Positions 17,467 to 28,418 are shown, numbered from the stretch's first letter. The stretch: 64,000 nucleotides of DNA from Syntrophomonas sp. DTU019 (GCA_913757435.1 CAJYDM010000001.1:186001-250000); one strand, 5' to 3'. Notes: generated by a model not told the origin, from the sequence alone. Numbers and translations are program-made.

Positions 17467-18705
17467 TCATAACCGGGCTGCAGCCTTTCCTGCGACAAAG
17501 CCGGTGGAGAAGGCGGCCTGCAGGTTGAAACCCCCGGTATACCCATCAATATCCAGGATTTCCCCGCAAAAATAGAGGTTCTCTACCAGTCTGGATTGCA
17601 TCGTACGTGGATCAACCTGTAAGACATCCACCCCTCCCCGGGTGATGATGGCCTCTTTGATAGGCCGGGTAGAGGTAATGGTCAGAGGAAGGTTTTTGAG
17701 CAGCTGCAGAAGACTTAAACGCTCTGTTCTGGTAAGCTGATGGACTGGCTTATGGGGGTCTATCTCTGATAAGTCAATTATAACTGGAATTAACAGCCGG
17801 GGCAGTAAATCATCCAGGGCATTCTTGAACTGCTTGCGCGAATACAGGTTGAAATCCCGCTGCAGGCGTTCATCCAGTTTATCCGGGGATAAGGCCGGCT
17901 TTAGATCAATTATGAGTCTGACCAGCTGTCCCTTTTCCAACCGTCGGGCGATATCACTGCTCATAGTGAGAATTATGGGGCCGGAAACCCCAAAATGGGT
18001 AAAAAGCATCTCTCCACATTCCTGATTAATGATGTCGCCATTTGCTTCATAAGCCGTGGCCTGTACATTTTTTAAGCTCAAGCCCTGACATTGCCTCACC
18101 CAAGTCTCGGCAGTCTGCAGAGGCACCAGGCCAGGGCGAGGCGATATGATGTTATGACCGGCCTGGGCGGCCCATCGGTAACCATCCCCGGTCGATCCGG
18201 TTCCCGGATAGGAGAGGCCGCCGGTGGCCACGATGAAAGCATCTGCTGCCATCATGCCATGGTCGGTATTTACCGCAGTGATCCTAGCATCCCTCATCAA
18301 CAGGTCTTTGACCTGACAAGGCTTGATCACCTCCACCCTGTAGTGGTGCATAGCTTCTTGCAGGACTTGTACCACATCCCCAGCCCGGTCAGAAGCCGGG
18401 AACACCCGCTGTCCTCGCTCTACCTTGGTCTTTACACCCCGCTCCTCCAAGAAGTCGATCAGATCGAGGTTGTTGAATTGATGCAAGGCGCTGAAGAGAA
18501 AACGCCCATTAACCGGATATTGAGCTATAAAATCCCGGATGGGACGAGCATTGGTAATATTACAGCGTCCCTTTCCAGTGATGCTCAATTTCTTGCCCAG
18601 CGTAGGTTTCTTCTCTAACAGTTTGGGCTTGGCGCCCTCCGCAGCGGCGCTGATTGCCGCCATCATACCAGCCGGTCCCCCGCCGATCACCACTACCGTT
18701 TTCAT
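17467..18705 (-). CDS. HI0933/YhiN-family FAD-dependent oxidoreductase
   Basis: Flavoprotein of about 412 residues. The start at ATG 18705 follows GGGAGG by six bases. An N-terminal dinucleotide fold has VIGGGPAGMMAAISAA, then the family motifs GKKLSITGKGRCNITN and VATGGLSYPGTGSTGDGY. It ends with YFCGEILDIDGYTGGFNLQAA, the second FAD-contacting signature. Homologues include BaiN, which reduces unsaturated bile-acid intermediates, but most members have unknown substrates. It is 82 bp upstream of the moxR gene on the same strand. Confidence 0.92.
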   Translation of the reverse strand: MKTVVVIGGGPAGMMAAISAAAEGAKPKLLEKKPTLGKKLSITGKGRCNITNARPIRDFIAQYPVNGRFLFSALHQFNNLDLIDFLEERGVKTKVERGQRVFPASDRAGDVVQVLQEAMHHYRVEVIKPCQVKDLLMRDARITAVNTDHGMMAADAFIVATGGLSYPGTGSTGDGYRWAAQAGHNIISPRPGLVPLQTAETWVRQCQGLSLKNVQATAYEANGDIINQECGEMLFTHFGVSGPIILTMSSDIARRLEKGQLVRLIIDLKPALSPDKLDERLQRDFNLYSRKQFKNALDDLLPRLLIPVIIDLSEIDPHKPVHQLTRTERLSLLQLLKNLPLTITSTRPIKEAIITRGGVDVLQVDPRTMQSRLVENLYFCGEILDIDGYTGGFNLQAAFSTGFVAGKAAARL

Positions 18706-18839
18706 TGCCAACCTCCCGTCGCAAGCTTAAAGACAACATCAATAAATCTAGCTAAGCTGCTGTTCCGGTGCAAATAAAATTTTTCAATCAGGTCCAATAG
18801 TGTTACAATCAACTAAATGATTTTCAGGAGGTGCCCATT

Positions 18840-19403
18840 TTGAACCATCCCCAAGCGCACAAGCCAGGTGTGCCGAAATTATTGCCTGTACTTATTGTAG
18901 CAATTTTGGCGGGAATGTATTATTTCGCAGGTTATGTAGATATATCCACCCCGGAAAGAACTGTGCAGAGTTTTTATAAGGCCTATTTCGATAAGGATTA
19001 TGAGACTGTGGCAGACCATCTCAGTGTCTTCTGGGCAGCCAATATACTGCCTCAATACCAGAATCTGAGTCCTGCTGAACTGCTGGAGAAACGGGATGCA
19101 ATCGTCACAGAGACCGGGACAGCACTAAGGAATATGGAAGAGAATCAGCCGCCCCAACCAGGCCTGTCGATAGAAGTATTGAAGGAATACTCCAAAACAG
19201 GAGAATACAGCGCCTTGATTATATACCAGGTCATGGAGCAGGAACAGCCGATACAAAAGGAAGTGGCTTTCCTCATTAAAGAGGCTGCAGGATATAAGAT
19301 AATCAGTTTTTCACCTATCGAAGACTCTGACCTGGAGTCGATCAATGAATACAACCTGGATCAATTGGATGCCAGTTTTAAAATACTGCTGGGTGTGCAC
19401 TAG
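18840..19403 (+). CDS. Hypothetical membrane-anchored protein
   Basis: About 187 residues from TTG 18840, six bases behind AGGAGGTG. A single N-terminal membrane helix (LLPVLIVAILAGMYYFAGYV) is followed by an extracytoplasmic domain. The segment TPERTVQSFYKAYFDKDYETVADHL resembles the opening helix of NTF2-like/DUF4878-type accessory domains. The C-terminal strands (YKIISFSPIED) fit that fold. No closer family was recognised. It is a lone plus-strand gene divergent from the flavoprotein gene. Confidence 0.65.
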   Translation: MNHPQAHKPGVPKLLPVLIVAILAGMYYFAGYVDISTPERTVQSFYKAYFDKDYETVADHLSVFWAANILPQYQNLSPAELLEKRDAIVTETGTALRNMEENQPPQPGLSIEVLKEYSKTGEYSALIIYQVMEQEQPIQKEVAFLIKEAAGYKIISFSPIEDSDLESINEYNLDQLDASFKILLGVH

Positions 19404-19492
19404 CAGTATCCCTGATTTGAGGGGACGGCGATCCCAAGAACCGTCCTGATTCATCCCGGCACGTCGCTTGGCTCCAGCCAGCGCCGTGCCGA

Positions 19493-20563
19493 TTATCCCT
19501 GTTCTAGCTGAAGGTCAGACCCGGAAGAATGAAATACCTTGGCATGGGGCGGGACCTGTATGCCTGTAGCGAATACACATCCACTGTTTACAACCGCGCC
19601 GGAGGAGATCCACACCCGCTCTCCCAATACGCAGTCGCTTCCCAAAAGGGCATCCTCAATACGGCTATCCCGGCCGACAACGACACCGCCCCACAGAACC
19701 GAGTTGGATATTACAGCCCCTTCCTTTATCACACAACTGTCTCCCACCACATTGGTGCCGTGCCAGTGCACCCCGTCCGCTATAGACACGTTGTCACCCA
19801 GCAAGACCCTGGCTCCATTGGGCATAATCTTGAGTTCACCGGGAGTGGCAACATCCACCCTGCCGGTGAGCGCATCCACCTGAGCTTCCCGGTAGCTATT
19901 GATGCTTCCAATATCACACCAGTATTTGGTAACCGGCATGCCAAAGAAGGGAGCCTTGATTTTAACCAGGTGCGGGAATAGTTGTTTGCCGAAATCATAA
20001 AAATGGCTAGCTGGTATATATTTGAAAATCTCCGGTTCAAATATATAGATGCCCGTGTTGGCCAGGTTAGAGCATGCCTCCTCGGGACGTGGCTTTTCCT
20101 GAAAACGTTGGATGCGCTGTGCATCATCAATTACTACTATGCCGAACTGTTCCACTTCTGCCACCGGCTTCAGGGCAATGGTAGCCAGGGCTCCGTTTTT
20201 CTTATGGAATTCCATCATCTGCTGCAATTCGATGTCGGTCAAGGCATCACCGCTTACTACTGCAAAGGGCTCATCCAGGAACCATTCGCAATTCTTTACC
20301 CCGCCGGCCGTACCCAGTAATTCGCTTTCCGGTGAATACTGCAGGTTTACTCCCCATTCCCGGCCGTCTTCAAAATAATCACGGATCACTTTAGGATGAT
20401 AGTGAAGATTACAGATCAGCGAGTCAAAGTCCTGGCCTTTTAGCCAGCGCAGAATATTATCCATTAAAGGCCGATTGGCTACCGGTATCATTGGCTTGGG
20501 AACATGCATGGTGAGGGGCATTAATCTGGACCCAACACCTGCTGCCATTATCATCGCCTTCAC
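19493..20563 (-). CDS. Sugar-1-phosphate nucleotidyltransferase (GMPP/GCD1 type)
   Basis: Activates a sugar-1-phosphate with an NTP for polysaccharide or glycan synthesis. 356 residues. The N-terminal Rossmann-like domain has MAAGVGSRLMPLTMHVPKPM, LLGTAGGVKN, the catalytic VVSGDALTD and FQEKPRPEEA. The C-terminal part is a left-handed beta-helix of hexapeptide repeats (about residues 245-335, such as VVGDSCVIKEGAVISNSVLW). This is the architecture of mannose-1-phosphate guanylyltransferase-like enzymes. The nucleotide and sugar cannot be told from sequence. It lies 133 bp downstream of cimA on the same strand, probably a separate unit. Confidence 0.88.
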   Translation of the reverse strand: MKAMIMAAGVGSRLMPLTMHVPKPMIPVANRPLMDNILRWLKGQDFDSLICNLHYHPKVIRDYFEDGREWGVNLQYSPESELLGTAGGVKNCEWFLDEPFAVVSGDALTDIELQQMMEFHKKNGALATIALKPVAEVEQFGIVVIDDAQRIQRFQEKPRPEEACSNLANTGIYIFEPEIFKYIPASHFYDFGKQLFPHLVKIKAPFFGMPVTKYWCDIGSINSYREAQVDALTGRVDVATPGELKIMPNGARVLLGDNVSIADGVHWHGTNVVGDSCVIKEGAVISNSVLWGGVVVGRDSRIEDALLGSDCVLGERVWISSGAVVNSGCVFATGIQVPPHAKVFHSSGSDLQLEQG

Positions 20564-20696
20564 ACCAACACCCCCTGATGGTTGTAGATTTACAATGTTA
20601 ACTATACCACTAGGCCTAAAACCTGCAATTCATGGGAGGGTGGGACGGGTCAACAGGAAGACCGTCTTTTGGCTTAGAACCTTTTCCCCCTTTTAA

Positions 20697-22262
20697 TCAC
20701 AAGCTGTGTTGTTTCAGGAGCATGTAGTTGATACTGTCTGCCAAAGCCTGGAATGACGCCTCGATTATGTTTTCCGATACCCCTACGGTGCTCCATTTGT
20801 CAGTTCCATCCGTGGTTTCGATAAGCACTCGGACTCTGGCTGCGGTAGCCTCACTGCCGTCTAAAACCCGTACCTTGTAATCGGTCAGGCGCATATTATT
20901 TATGGCTGGGTATACCTCGTTCAAGGCCTTGCGCATGGCATTATCCAGTGCATTTACCGGTCCATCCCCATCTGCTGCGGTATGATAGACCTGCTGGCCC
21001 ACCTCGATTTTGACCATGGCCTCAGAGGTGGTGGGTTCTATCTCGCTCTTTTCCAGGATGATTTTAAGGTTTTTCAGCTGGAAATATTCCTCAAACTGGC
21101 TGAAGGCCTTGCGCAATATAAGTTCCAGGGAAGCTTCCGCCCCCTCATACTGAAAGCCCTGATTTTCCAGTTCTTTGATCTGCTTTATCACCTTGCGGGT
21201 CTCACTGTCATAGGCATTCACATCTATGTTAAATTCTCTGGCTTTATATAACAGATTGGACAGCCCGGATAGTTCCGAAACCAGCACTCGGCGGTGGTTG
21301 CCCACATCCTCCGGGTTGACGTGTTCATAGGTCAGAGTGTCTTTCAGCATGGCGCTTACGTGTATGCCCCCTTTGTGGGCGAAAGCCCCATGGCCAACAT
21401 AAGGCTGATGGTTGTGATGGGGCATATTGGCAATCTCGCTGATATAGCGGGAGACCTCGGTCAGCCTTTTCAACCTTCCTGCTGGCAGTGTACATAGTCC
21501 CATTTTTAATTCCAGATTTGGTATTGCCGTACAAAGGTCTACATTTCCGCAGCGTTCCCCGTACCCGTTGACCGTCCCCTGCACATGAGTGGCTCCCATC
21601 CTGACTGCCATCAAAGTATTGGCCACGGCCAATCCGGAGTCATTATGCACATGAATCCCCAGGGGGGTGTGGAAGTTTCTTCTGACGTCTTCAACGATGG
21701 CAGCCGTTTCCCAGGGCATAGTGCCTCCATTGGTATCACACAGCACCAGGCATATCGCCCCTGCCTGAGCGGCCTTTTCCAGAACCTGCAGGGCATAATC
21801 GCGATTGTTTTTATAACCGTCGAAAAAGTGCTCAGCATCGAATATTACTTCCAGTCCCTGACTGGTGAGGTAGCTGACGCTGTCTTTAACCATATTGAGG
21901 TTCTCGGCCAGACTGGTTTCAAGGGCTTTGACGACGTGGAAATCCCAGGTCTTGCCGAATATGGTGGCGGTCTTGACCCCGGATTCCAGTACTGCGTTGA
22001 TATTGTTGTCCATGCTGACCGTCACGCCCGGTTTGCGGGTGGCACTGAAAGCGGTTACCTTTGAGGTGCTGAGATCAATCTCCCCAAGCCGGTGGAAGAA
22101 TTCCATATCTTTGGGATTGCTTCCCGGCCAGCCGCCTTCGATATAGGCAATACCCAGATAATCCAATTTGGCAGCGATCTTCAGCTTGTCATCTACGGTC
22201 AGGGACATCCCTTCCCCCTGGGCGCCATCCCTTAAGGTGGTATCATAAACGGCTATCTGCAT
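20697..22262 (-). CDS. cimA: (R)-citramalate synthase
   Basis: Condenses pyruvate with acetyl-CoA to citramalate, which LeuCD and LeuB convert to 2-oxobutyrate for isoleucine. 521 residues. The DRE-TIM barrel starts with YDTTLRDGAQGEGMSL. Metal-binding HVHNDSG and the conserved GTVNGYGERCGN follow, and a C-terminal LeuA-type allosteric domain begins near residue 390. The first motif (GAQGEG, rather than GEQSPG of LeuA) separates it from 2-isopropylmalate synthase, which is also present upstream. It is the last gene of the branched-chain operon, 41 bp after leuB. Confidence 0.94.
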   Translation of the reverse strand: MQIAVYDTTLRDGAQGEGMSLTVDDKLKIAAKLDYLGIAYIEGGWPGSNPKDMEFFHRLGEIDLSTSKVTAFSATRKPGVTVSMDNNINAVLESGVKTATIFGKTWDFHVVKALETSLAENLNMVKDSVSYLTSQGLEVIFDAEHFFDGYKNNRDYALQVLEKAAQAGAICLVLCDTNGGTMPWETAAIVEDVRRNFHTPLGIHVHNDSGLAVANTLMAVRMGATHVQGTVNGYGERCGNVDLCTAIPNLELKMGLCTLPAGRLKRLTEVSRYISEIANMPHHNHQPYVGHGAFAHKGGIHVSAMLKDTLTYEHVNPEDVGNHRRVLVSELSGLSNLLYKAREFNIDVNAYDSETRKVIKQIKELENQGFQYEGAEASLELILRKAFSQFEEYFQLKNLKIILEKSEIEPTTSEAMVKIEVGQQVYHTAADGDGPVNALDNAMRKALNEVYPAINNMRLTDYKVRVLDGSEATAARVRVLIETTDGTDKWSTVGVSENIIEASFQALADSINYMLLKQHSL

Positions 22263-22303
22263 TCTATCCCCAATTTCAAAATCCTCCTGTTTTTATGACA
22301 TAC

Positions 22304-23398
22304 TCAATCGACGGTCTGGATGCGTTCAGCGACCAGGTCTCCCATGGTAATAGTATCCACTGGCTTAATTCCGGCATCCCCCACACTAGCCTGCACCAGG
22401 TCAGGAGTGCGGTATCCGTCTTCCAGAACACTGCGCACTGCAGTTTCTACCAACTGGGCTTCCTGGTTCAGCCCGAAAGAGTGCCGCAGCATCATCGCGG
22501 CCGAAAGTATGGTGGCCAGCGGGTTAGCCTTATTCTGTCCGGCTATATCCGGTGCGCTGCCGTGGGAAGGCTCATAGAGGCCGACCTGGCCGCCTATGGA
22601 GGCACTGGGGAGCATCCCGATGGAACCGGTCAACATGGATGCCTCATCAGTAAGTATGTCGCCGAACATATTCTCGGTGACGATCACATCAAACTGTCGG
22701 GGGTAGCGGATCAACTGCATGGAACAGTTATCCACATACATATGGGTAGTTTCAACATCAGGATACTCAAGGGCTAAATCACTTACCACCTCTCGCCACA
22801 GGCGAGATGATTCCAGGACATTGGCTTTATCCACCGAGCACAATCGTCTGCGGCGCTGGCGGGCGGCCTGGTAGGCAAACCTGACAATGCGTTCTATCTC
22901 GTAAGTCGAATAGGTGAGTATGTCAGTAGCTTGCTGTCCACCATCTGGGGTTTTTTCGCGTTTTTTTTCTCCGAAATACAGCCCTCCAGTCAACTCCCGG
23001 ATTACCAGAATATCCACTCCACTGATGACTTCTTCCTTCAAAGTAGATGCCTGCAATAAACCGGGGAAGAGAATGCAAGGCCTCAGATTGGCGAACAGGG
23101 CCAGTTCTTTACGCAAAGGCAACAAAGCCCCGATCTCGGGGCGCAGTTCCACCGGCAGTTGATCCCATTTTGGTCCTCCGATGGCACCTAAAAGCACTGC
23201 ATCGGAACGCTTGCACAAGGCCAGGGTTTCAGCTGGCAGGGGATGACCGAACGAATCATATGCAACCCCTCCTACCAAAGCTTCCGTATACTCAAATTGG
23301 TGTCCACAGCGGGCGGCAACGGCCTGCAGAGACTTGACCGCCTGGGGCACGATTTCAACTCCGATACCATCCCCGGGCAAAACGGCTATTTTATACAT
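22304..23398 (-). CDS. leuB: 3-isopropylmalate dehydrogenase
   Basis: NAD-dependent oxidative decarboxylation of 3-isopropylmalate in leucine synthesis; it probably also acts on 3-methylmalate in the citramalate route to isoleucine. 364 residues. It starts [13 protein letters not shown]. Substrate-binding LFANLRP and [10 protein letters not shown], the catalytic Tyr/Lys context ([23 protein letters not shown]) and the NAD-site [14 protein letters not shown] are intact. It lies between leuD and cimA in the leftward operon. Confidence 0.97.
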   Translation of the reverse strand: MYKIAVLPGDGIGVEIVPQAVKSLQAVAARCGHQFEYTEALVGGVAYDSFGHPLPAETLALCKRSDAVLLGAIGGPKWDQLPVELRPEIGALLPLRKELALFANLRPCILFPGLLQASTLKEEVISGVDILVIRELTGGLYFGEKKREKTPDGGQQATDILTYSTYEIERIVRFAYQAARQRRRRLCSVDKANVLESSRLWREVVSDLALEYPDVETTHMYVDNCSMQLIRYPRQFDVIVTENMFGDILTDEASMLTGSIGMLPSASIGGQVGLYEPSHGSAPDIAGQNKANPLATILSAAMMLRHSFGLNQEAQLVETAVRSVLEDGYRTPDLVQASVGDAGIKPVDTITMGDLVAERIQTVD

Positions 23399-23448
23399 GA
23401 CAGATCCTTTCCTTTCCGAGTGACCATGATCGATCTACATCCACTAGC

Positions 23449-23937
23449 TCAACACTTGTCTCTTACGTAGTTTATCAGGCCGCCTTTAGCCATGATCTCC
23501 TGCATAAAGGCCGGAAAAGGCTGGGCTAGATAGGAAATGCCGGTTCTCAGATTGGTAATTCTGCCACGTTCCAGATCAACTTCGATCTGGTCGCCTTCCT
23601 CCATGCCGTCGATAGCCTCCTCGCACTCCAGAATAGGAAGCCCTATATTGATACTGTTGCGATAAAAGATGCGGGCAAAAGAACGTGCCACCACACATGA
23701 TACCCCGGCCCCCTTTATGGCGATCGGGGCATGTTCGCGTGAACTGCCGCATCCGAAATTCTTGTCCGCTACGATGATATCACCAGGCTTCACCCGGGAC
23801 GGGAAGGTGGGATCAGCATCTTCCATGCAGTGTTTGGCTAGTTCTTCAGGATCGAAGGTATTAAGGTATCTGGCCGGGATTATGGCATCGGTGTCTACAT
23901 CAGCACCGAATTTATATATCTTGCCTGTGTATTTCAT
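23449..23937 (-). CDS. leuD: 3-isopropylmalate dehydratase, small subunit
   Basis: Swivel subunit of isopropylmalate isomerase. 162 residues from ATG 23937, preceded by AGAGGTG. Motifs: [15 protein letters not shown] near the N-terminus, [21 protein letters not shown] and [17 protein letters not shown]. This short form is the archaeal/clostridial LeuD type, which often accepts citraconate as well as isopropylmalate, in agreement with the citramalate pathway encoded in the same operon. It lies 41 bp after leuC and 50 bp before leuB. Confidence 0.96.
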   Translation of the reverse strand: MKYTGKIYKFGADVDTDAIIPARYLNTFDPEELAKHCMEDADPTFPSRVKPGDIIVADKNFGCGSSREHAPIAIKGAGVSCVVARSFARIFYRNSINIGLPILECEEAIDGMEEGDQIEVDLERGRITNLRTGISYLAQPFPAFMQEIMAKGGLINYVRDKC

Positions 23938-23978
23938 TGCTAACACCTCTTTATGCTAATTTCTGCGGGGAGATACGG

Positions 23979-25238
23979 TTACACCTGCCAGGGCGGGGTG
24001 ATCTCCCCGGTAATAGCGCTAGCGGCTGCAACTGCAGGGCTGGCCAGGTAAACCTCGCTCTGCGGGTGTCCCATTCGGCCTACGAAATTGCGATTAGTTG
24101 TAGCCAGAGCGCGTTCCCCTTTGGCCAGAATGCCCATGTGCCCTCCCAGGCAGGGTCCGCAGGTGGGTGTGCTGACAATTGCTCCAGCTTCAATGAAGGT
24201 TTCAATATAACCCCGGCGCATTGCCTCCAGCAGGATCTGCTGAGTACCCGGGAATACGATTACCCGCATCTCCGGGTGTACCTTTTTGCCTTTTAAAACA
24301 CTCGCCGCAATCTGCAGGTCTTCTAAGCGCCCGTTAGTGCATGACCCGATTACCACCTGGTCCAATTTAACTCCCTGAGCTTCACTCACCCGCCTGGTGT
24401 TTTCGGGTAAGTGGGGGAAAGCCACTACCGGTTCCAGCGTGGATACATCATATTCTCTCACTTCATGGTAGGCCGCGTCTGGGTCCGACTGATAGAAGCG
24501 GTACGGCCGTCGGGCGCGTTTTTTGACATAGGCCTCGGTAATGTCATCAGGAGCAATGATGCCGTTCTTGCCGCCTGCTTCGATGGCCATGTTGGCCATG
24601 GTGAAGCGGTTGTCCATAGACAATGCGGTGATGGCCTCACCGGTGAATTCCATGGCCATATAACGTGCCCCATCCACCCCGATGTCCCCGATGGTGTGCA
24701 ATATCAAGTCCTTGCCTCCCACCCAGGCGGGCAGCTTACCGTAATAAACCATTTTTATAGTTTCGGGGACTTTGAACCAGGCCTCCCCGGTAGCCATGGC
24801 AGCAGCCATATCGGTCGATCCTACTCCGGTAGCAAATGCTCCTAATGCACCATAGGTACAGGTGTGGGAATCCGCTCCGATTATTACATCACCGGGCAAG
24901 ACCAGACCTTGCTCAGGCAGAAGGCAGTGTTCGATGCCCATCTGCCCGATTTCAAAATAATTCTTGATACCCTTGGAGCGGGCAAACTCACGCATCAGTC
25001 TGCATTGTTCAGCTGACTTGATATCTTTGTTGGGAGCGAAGTGGTCTGGCACCAAAACGACCTTGTCACGGTCATACACCTCTTCTTGCCCCAGTTTTTC
25101 GAATTCAGAAATGGCGACCGGTGCAGTCACATCATTGCCCAGTACTATATCCACCTTGCAGTTGATCAATTCACCAGGCTCTACCGACTTTTTCCCGGCA
25201 TGGTCAGCCAGTATCTTCTGGGTTATGGTCATTCCCAT
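23979..25238 (-). CDS. leuC: 3-isopropylmalate dehydratase, large subunit
   Basis: Aconitase-family [4Fe-4S] subunit that isomerises 2- to 3-isopropylmalate. 419 residues from ATG 25238, behind AAAGGAG. Cluster cysteines are in VIGSCTNGR and in the CGPC of [14 protein letters not shown]; further conserved segments are [20 protein letters not shown] and [15 protein letters not shown]. The length matches the HacA-like LeuC form that pairs with a short LeuD. It lies between leuA and leuD. Confidence 0.97.
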   Translation of the reverse strand: MGMTITQKILADHAGKKSVEPGELINCKVDIVLGNDVTAPVAISEFEKLGQEEVYDRDKVVLVPDHFAPNKDIKSAEQCRLMREFARSKGIKNYFEIGQMGIEHCLLPEQGLVLPGDVIIGADSHTCTYGALGAFATGVGSTDMAAAMATGEAWFKVPETIKMVYYGKLPAWVGGKDLILHTIGDIGVDGARYMAMEFTGEAITALSMDNRFTMANMAIEAGGKNGIIAPDDITEAYVKKRARRPYRFYQSDPDAAYHEVREYDVSTLEPVVAFPHLPENTRRVSEAQGVKLDQVVIGSCTNGRLEDLQIAASVLKGKKVHPEMRVIVFPGTQQILLEAMRRGYIETFIEAGAIVSTPTCGPCLGGHMGILAKGERALATTNRNFVGRMGHPQSEVYLASPAVAAASAITGEITPPWQV

Positions 25239-25273
25239 GTACACCTTACTCCTTTCGTGGGAGGTCATATAAT

Positions 25274-26800
25274 TTATTCTCTTTGCTGTAGTTCATAATA
25301 ATGCTTGTTAATGGCGTTTACATATGATTTGACACTGGCCTCGATGATATCGGTGCTCAAGCCTCGCCCGGCATATACCTTACCGCCGATTTGAATGCGG
25401 CTTACCACTTCTCCCAGGGCATCTTTGCCTCCGCCTACCGCACTGAGCTTGTAATCCAGCATCTTGCCGTACAGATCGGTGATCCTATCCACTGCCCGGC
25501 AGGCGGCCTCAACCGGACCGTCCCCGGTGGCTGCGGCATCGAAAACCTTACCTTCGATTTTCAAACGCACTGTGGCGGTAGGCAGCACCGTACTGCCGCT
25601 GACGACATGCAAGTAATCCAGGCTGAAGCGTTCTGGAATAGCATAAATTTTATCCTTGACCAGGGCTTCCAAATCATCGTTGGTGACCTGTTTCTTTTTA
25701 TCGGCAATCGTCTTGAATCCGGCAAAAGCCTTTTCCAGTTCATCATCATTGAGTATGTAGCCCAGCGATTCCATGTGCTCCTTGAAAGCGTGGCGGCCCG
25801 AATGTTTTCCCAGAACCAGCTGGCTCTGGCTGACCCCGATAAGTTCCGGGCTCATAATTTCATAAGTGGTTCTCTCCTTGAGCATGCCATCCTGGTGGAT
25901 GCCGGATTCATGGGCAAAGGCATTTTTACCTACGATAGCCTTATTGGGCTGCACCTGCATGCCGGTAAGGCTGCTCACCAGACGGCTGGTGCGATAGATT
26001 TCAGCATGATTTATGGCAGTGGTCTTTTTCAGCAGGTCATAACGGGTGTACAAAGCCATGATGATCTCTTCCAGAGCAGCATTCCCAGCCCGCTCTCCGA
26101 TCCCGTTCACAGCACACTCCACCTGCCGGGCGCCGTTCATTATCCCCGCCATAGAGTTGGCTACTGCCAATCCCAGGTCATCGTGGCAGTGAACACTTAT
26201 AATGGCCTGGTCCACATTTTTTACCCTGCTCATGAGCGTTTTGATGAAAAGGCCAAATTCATCAGGGATACCGTAACCCACCGTATCGGGCAGGTTAACT
26301 ACCGTAGCACCCGCGGCGATCACACTTTCAGTAACCCGGGCCAAGAACTCCAAGTCCGAGCGGGAAGCATCTTCAGCCGAGAATTCTACGTCATGGCAGA
26401 AGCGTTTGGCATACTTGACGGCCTCTACGGCCTGAACCAGAACCTCTTCGCGGGATTTCTTCAGTTTATATTTCAAATGGATCGGTGACGTAGCTAAAAA
26501 CGTATGTATGCGGGGGGTTTCGGCGTCTTTAATGGCTTCCCAGGTTCTATCGATATCTTCCCGATTGGCACGGCATAATCCGGCGATTACCGGACCTTTG
26601 ACCGCTCGGGCGATAGCTTGAACAGCGGCGAAATCACCCTGTGATGCTATCGGAAACCCCGCTTCGATAATATCGACCCCCAGGCGGGCCAATTGATGTG
26701 CGATATCAAGTTTTTCCTCTACATTCAAACTTACTCCCGGGGACTGTTCCCCATCCCTGAGGGTAGTGTCAAACAGATAGATTCGGTCAGTGGCAGACAT
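25274..26800 (-). CDS. leuA: 2-isopropylmalate synthase
   Basis: First committed step of leucine synthesis, joining acetyl-CoA and 2-oxoisovalerate; leucine feedback is expected through the C-terminal domain. 508 residues. It begins with [17 protein letters not shown]. Catalytic and metal motifs [13 protein letters not shown] and [15 protein letters not shown] follow, then [12 protein letters not shown] and the regulatory domain from about residue 390 ([14 protein letters not shown]). It lies 36 bp after ilvC in the leftward operon. Confidence 0.97.
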   Translation of the reverse strand: MSATDRIYLFDTTLRDGEQSPGVSLNVEEKLDIAHQLARLGVDIIEAGFPIASQGDFAAVQAIARAVKGPVIAGLCRANREDIDRTWEAIKDAETPRIHTFLATSPIHLKYKLKKSREEVLVQAVEAVKYAKRFCHDVEFSAEDASRSDLEFLARVTESVIAAGATVVNLPDTVGYGIPDEFGLFIKTLMSRVKNVDQAIISVHCHDDLGLAVANSMAGIMNGARQVECAVNGIGERAGNAALEEIIMALYTRYDLLKKTTAINHAEIYRTSRLVSSLTGMQVQPNKAIVGKNAFAHESGIHQDGMLKERTTYEIMSPELIGVSQSQLVLGKHSGRHAFKEHMESLGYILNDDELEKAFAGFKTIADKKKQVTNDDLEALVKDKIYAIPERFSLDYLHVVSGSTVLPTATVRLKIEGKVFDAAATGDGPVEAACRAVDRITDLYGKMLDYKLSAVGGGKDALGEVVSRIQIGGKVYAGRGLSTDIIEASVKSYVNAINKHYYELQQRE

Positions 26801-26836
26801 CCTGCACCCCCTATAAAATCATTGTCTTCAGAGTGC

Positions 26837-27850
26837 TTATTTAGTTTCTTTGAGCCAGGGCATCATAGCCCGCAATTTCTCCCCGACCTGTTCAATGAGG
26901 TGTTCGCGGTTACGACTTTTTAGGGCATTGAATTGTGGTCTCCCTACCTGATTCTCCAACAGCCAGTTTTTGGCGAAACGCCCTTCTTGAATATCGGTCA
27001 AAGCCTCTTGCATTGCCTGGCGTACTTCCGGTCCGATCACATCCGGCCCTTTAGTATAATCGCCCCATTCTGCGGTGTCGCTTATGGAGTAGCGCATATA
27101 ACTCATACCGCCCTCATACATCAGGTCAACGATCAGTTTCAGCTCATGCATGCACTCGAAGTAGGCTATTTCAGGCTGGTAACCGGCTTCGACCAGGGTC
27201 TCAAAACCGGTCTTCACCAGTTGGGTCACCCCGCCGCAAAGCACGCATTGTTCACCGAACAAGTCAGTCTCGGTCTCTTCTTTGAAGCTGGTCTCGATAA
27301 CCCCTGCCCGGGTGCATCCTATACCACAGGCATAAGCCAGGGCCAGATCTCTGGCCTTTCCGCTATAATCCTGTTGAACCGCTATTAAACCTGGTACTCC
27401 GGCTCCTTTGGTGTACATCCTTCTAACCAGATGGCCCGGGCTTTTGGGAGCCACCATGAAAACATCTATAAATGCGGGAGGGACGATCTGGCCAAAATGA
27501 ATATTAAAACCATGGGAAAACCCCAGGGCATTGCCTTCTGTCAGATAAGGCTGGATCTCTTCGCGGTACACTCTGGCCTGAGTTTCATCGGGCAGCAAAA
27601 TCTGAATTATATCGGCTGCCTTGGCCGCTTCGGATACGGTCAAGGGTTGAATACCGGCGGCAATTACCTTGTTCCATTCCTCTTCAGTAAAAACATCGAA
27701 GGGCTTCCGTAAACCTACCACCACATTGACTCCACTCTCGTGCAGGTTCTGTGCCTGGGCATGGCCCTGAGAACCGAAACCCATAACAGCTACGGTTTTC
27801 CCTTTGAGCAGATCCAGGTTGGCATCAGCATCATAAAACATTCTGGCCAT
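26837..27850 (-). CDS. ilvC: Ketol-acid reductoisomerase (class I), extended cofactor loop
   Basis: Isomerises and reduces acetolactate or acetohydroxybutyrate in valine and isoleucine synthesis, needing Mg2+ and NAD(P)H. 337 residues. The Rossmann motif [15 protein letters not shown] starts near residue 22. The two-metal site is in the knotted domain ([25 protein letters not shown]). The loop after the second beta strand, [16 protein letters not shown] (residues 46-61), appears about five residues longer than the common form. It carries Asp/Glu where NADPH enzymes have Ser/Lys/Arg, so NADH use is possible (inference). It sits between ilvN and leuA. Confidence 0.96.
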   Translation of the reverse strand: MARMFYDADANLDLLKGKTVAVMGFGSQGHAQAQNLHESGVNVVVGLRKPFDVFTEEEWNKVIAAGIQPLTVSEAAKAADIIQILLPDETQARVYREEIQPYLTEGNALGFSHGFNIHFGQIVPPAFIDVFMVAPKSPGHLVRRMYTKGAGVPGLIAVQQDYSGKARDLALAYACGIGCTRAGVIETSFKEETETDLFGEQCVLCGGVTQLVKTGFETLVEAGYQPEIAYFECMHELKLIVDLMYEGGMSYMRYSISDTAEWGDYTKGPDVIGPEVRQAMQEALTDIQEGRFAKNWLLENQVGRPQFNALKSRNREHLIEQVGEKLRAMMPWLKETK

Positions 27851-27935
27851 TTAACTTCCTCCTTATTATTGTTGTTTTCGCGGCCGCTGTCGCGGCGGTC
27901 TATGTCTGCTAGCAGCATAACCCAAATACCTTTTT

Positions 27936-28418
27936 TTATCCCCGGCAACCACGCAGCATGGCGATTTTGCCGGTTCGCACCAACTCGGCGATGCCGAATG
28001 GCCTTAGGGCTTCTTCAATGGCATCAATCTTGCCGGAATCCCCCGTCACTTCGATAATTAAATTGTTTTTACCGATATCCACGATACGGGCGCGGAATAT
28101 CTCTACGATTTGCATGACCTCAGTGCGCACGCTGGTATCGGCCTTGACCTTGATAAGCACCAGTTCACGTTCCACGGTTCGCTCATGGGTGACGTCAACG
28201 ATTTTAATCACATTGACCAGTTTATAGAGTTGCTTGGTAACCTGCTCAATGATCTGGTCATCGCCTTGCACCACAATAGTCATCCGCGAGATGCTCGGAT
28301 TTTCCGTAGCCCCAACGGTAAGACTGTCTATATTGAACCCCCTTCTGCGGAACATAGTAGCCACACGGGTCAGGACTCCAGGCTGGTTGTCAACTGTTAC
28401 CGCCAGAGTGTGTTTCAT
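27936..28418 (-). CDS. ilvN: Acetolactate synthase, small regulatory subunit
   Basis: ACT-domain subunit giving valine feedback to acetolactate synthase. 160 residues. It begins KHTLAVTVDNQPGVLTRVATMFRRRGFNI (listed to show the ACT beta-alpha-beta start at residues 2-30; key residues are the N-P-G-V turn and the G-F-N). It continues with VDVTHERTVERELVLIKV and a C-terminal ALRPFG segment. The start codon overlaps the ilvB stop (TAATG), so the subunits are translationally coupled. Confidence 0.97.
   Translation of the reverse strand: MKHTLAVTVDNQPGVLTRVATMFRRRGFNIDSLTVGATENPSISRMTIVVQGDDQIIEQVTKQLYKLVNVIKIVDVTHERTVERELVLIKVKADTSVRTEVMQIVEIFRARIVDIGKNNLIIEVTGDSGKIDAIEEALRPFGIAELVRTGKIAMLRGCRG

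Noticed and set aside
19421-20668. GGACGG...CCGTCC inverted repeats at 19421-19447 and near 20643-20667 (and a similar one at 39801-39829) as a REP-like mobile repeat family
   Set aside because: The arms are short and loops differ; they are no more alike than unrelated terminator hairpins.
25391-26488. 365-codon plus-strand frame opposite leuA
   Set aside because: Antisense shadow of a conserved gene; no ribosome-binding site and no recognisable domain. Similar long shadows at 15453-16394, 9308-9919 and 21585-22064 were dropped for the same reason.
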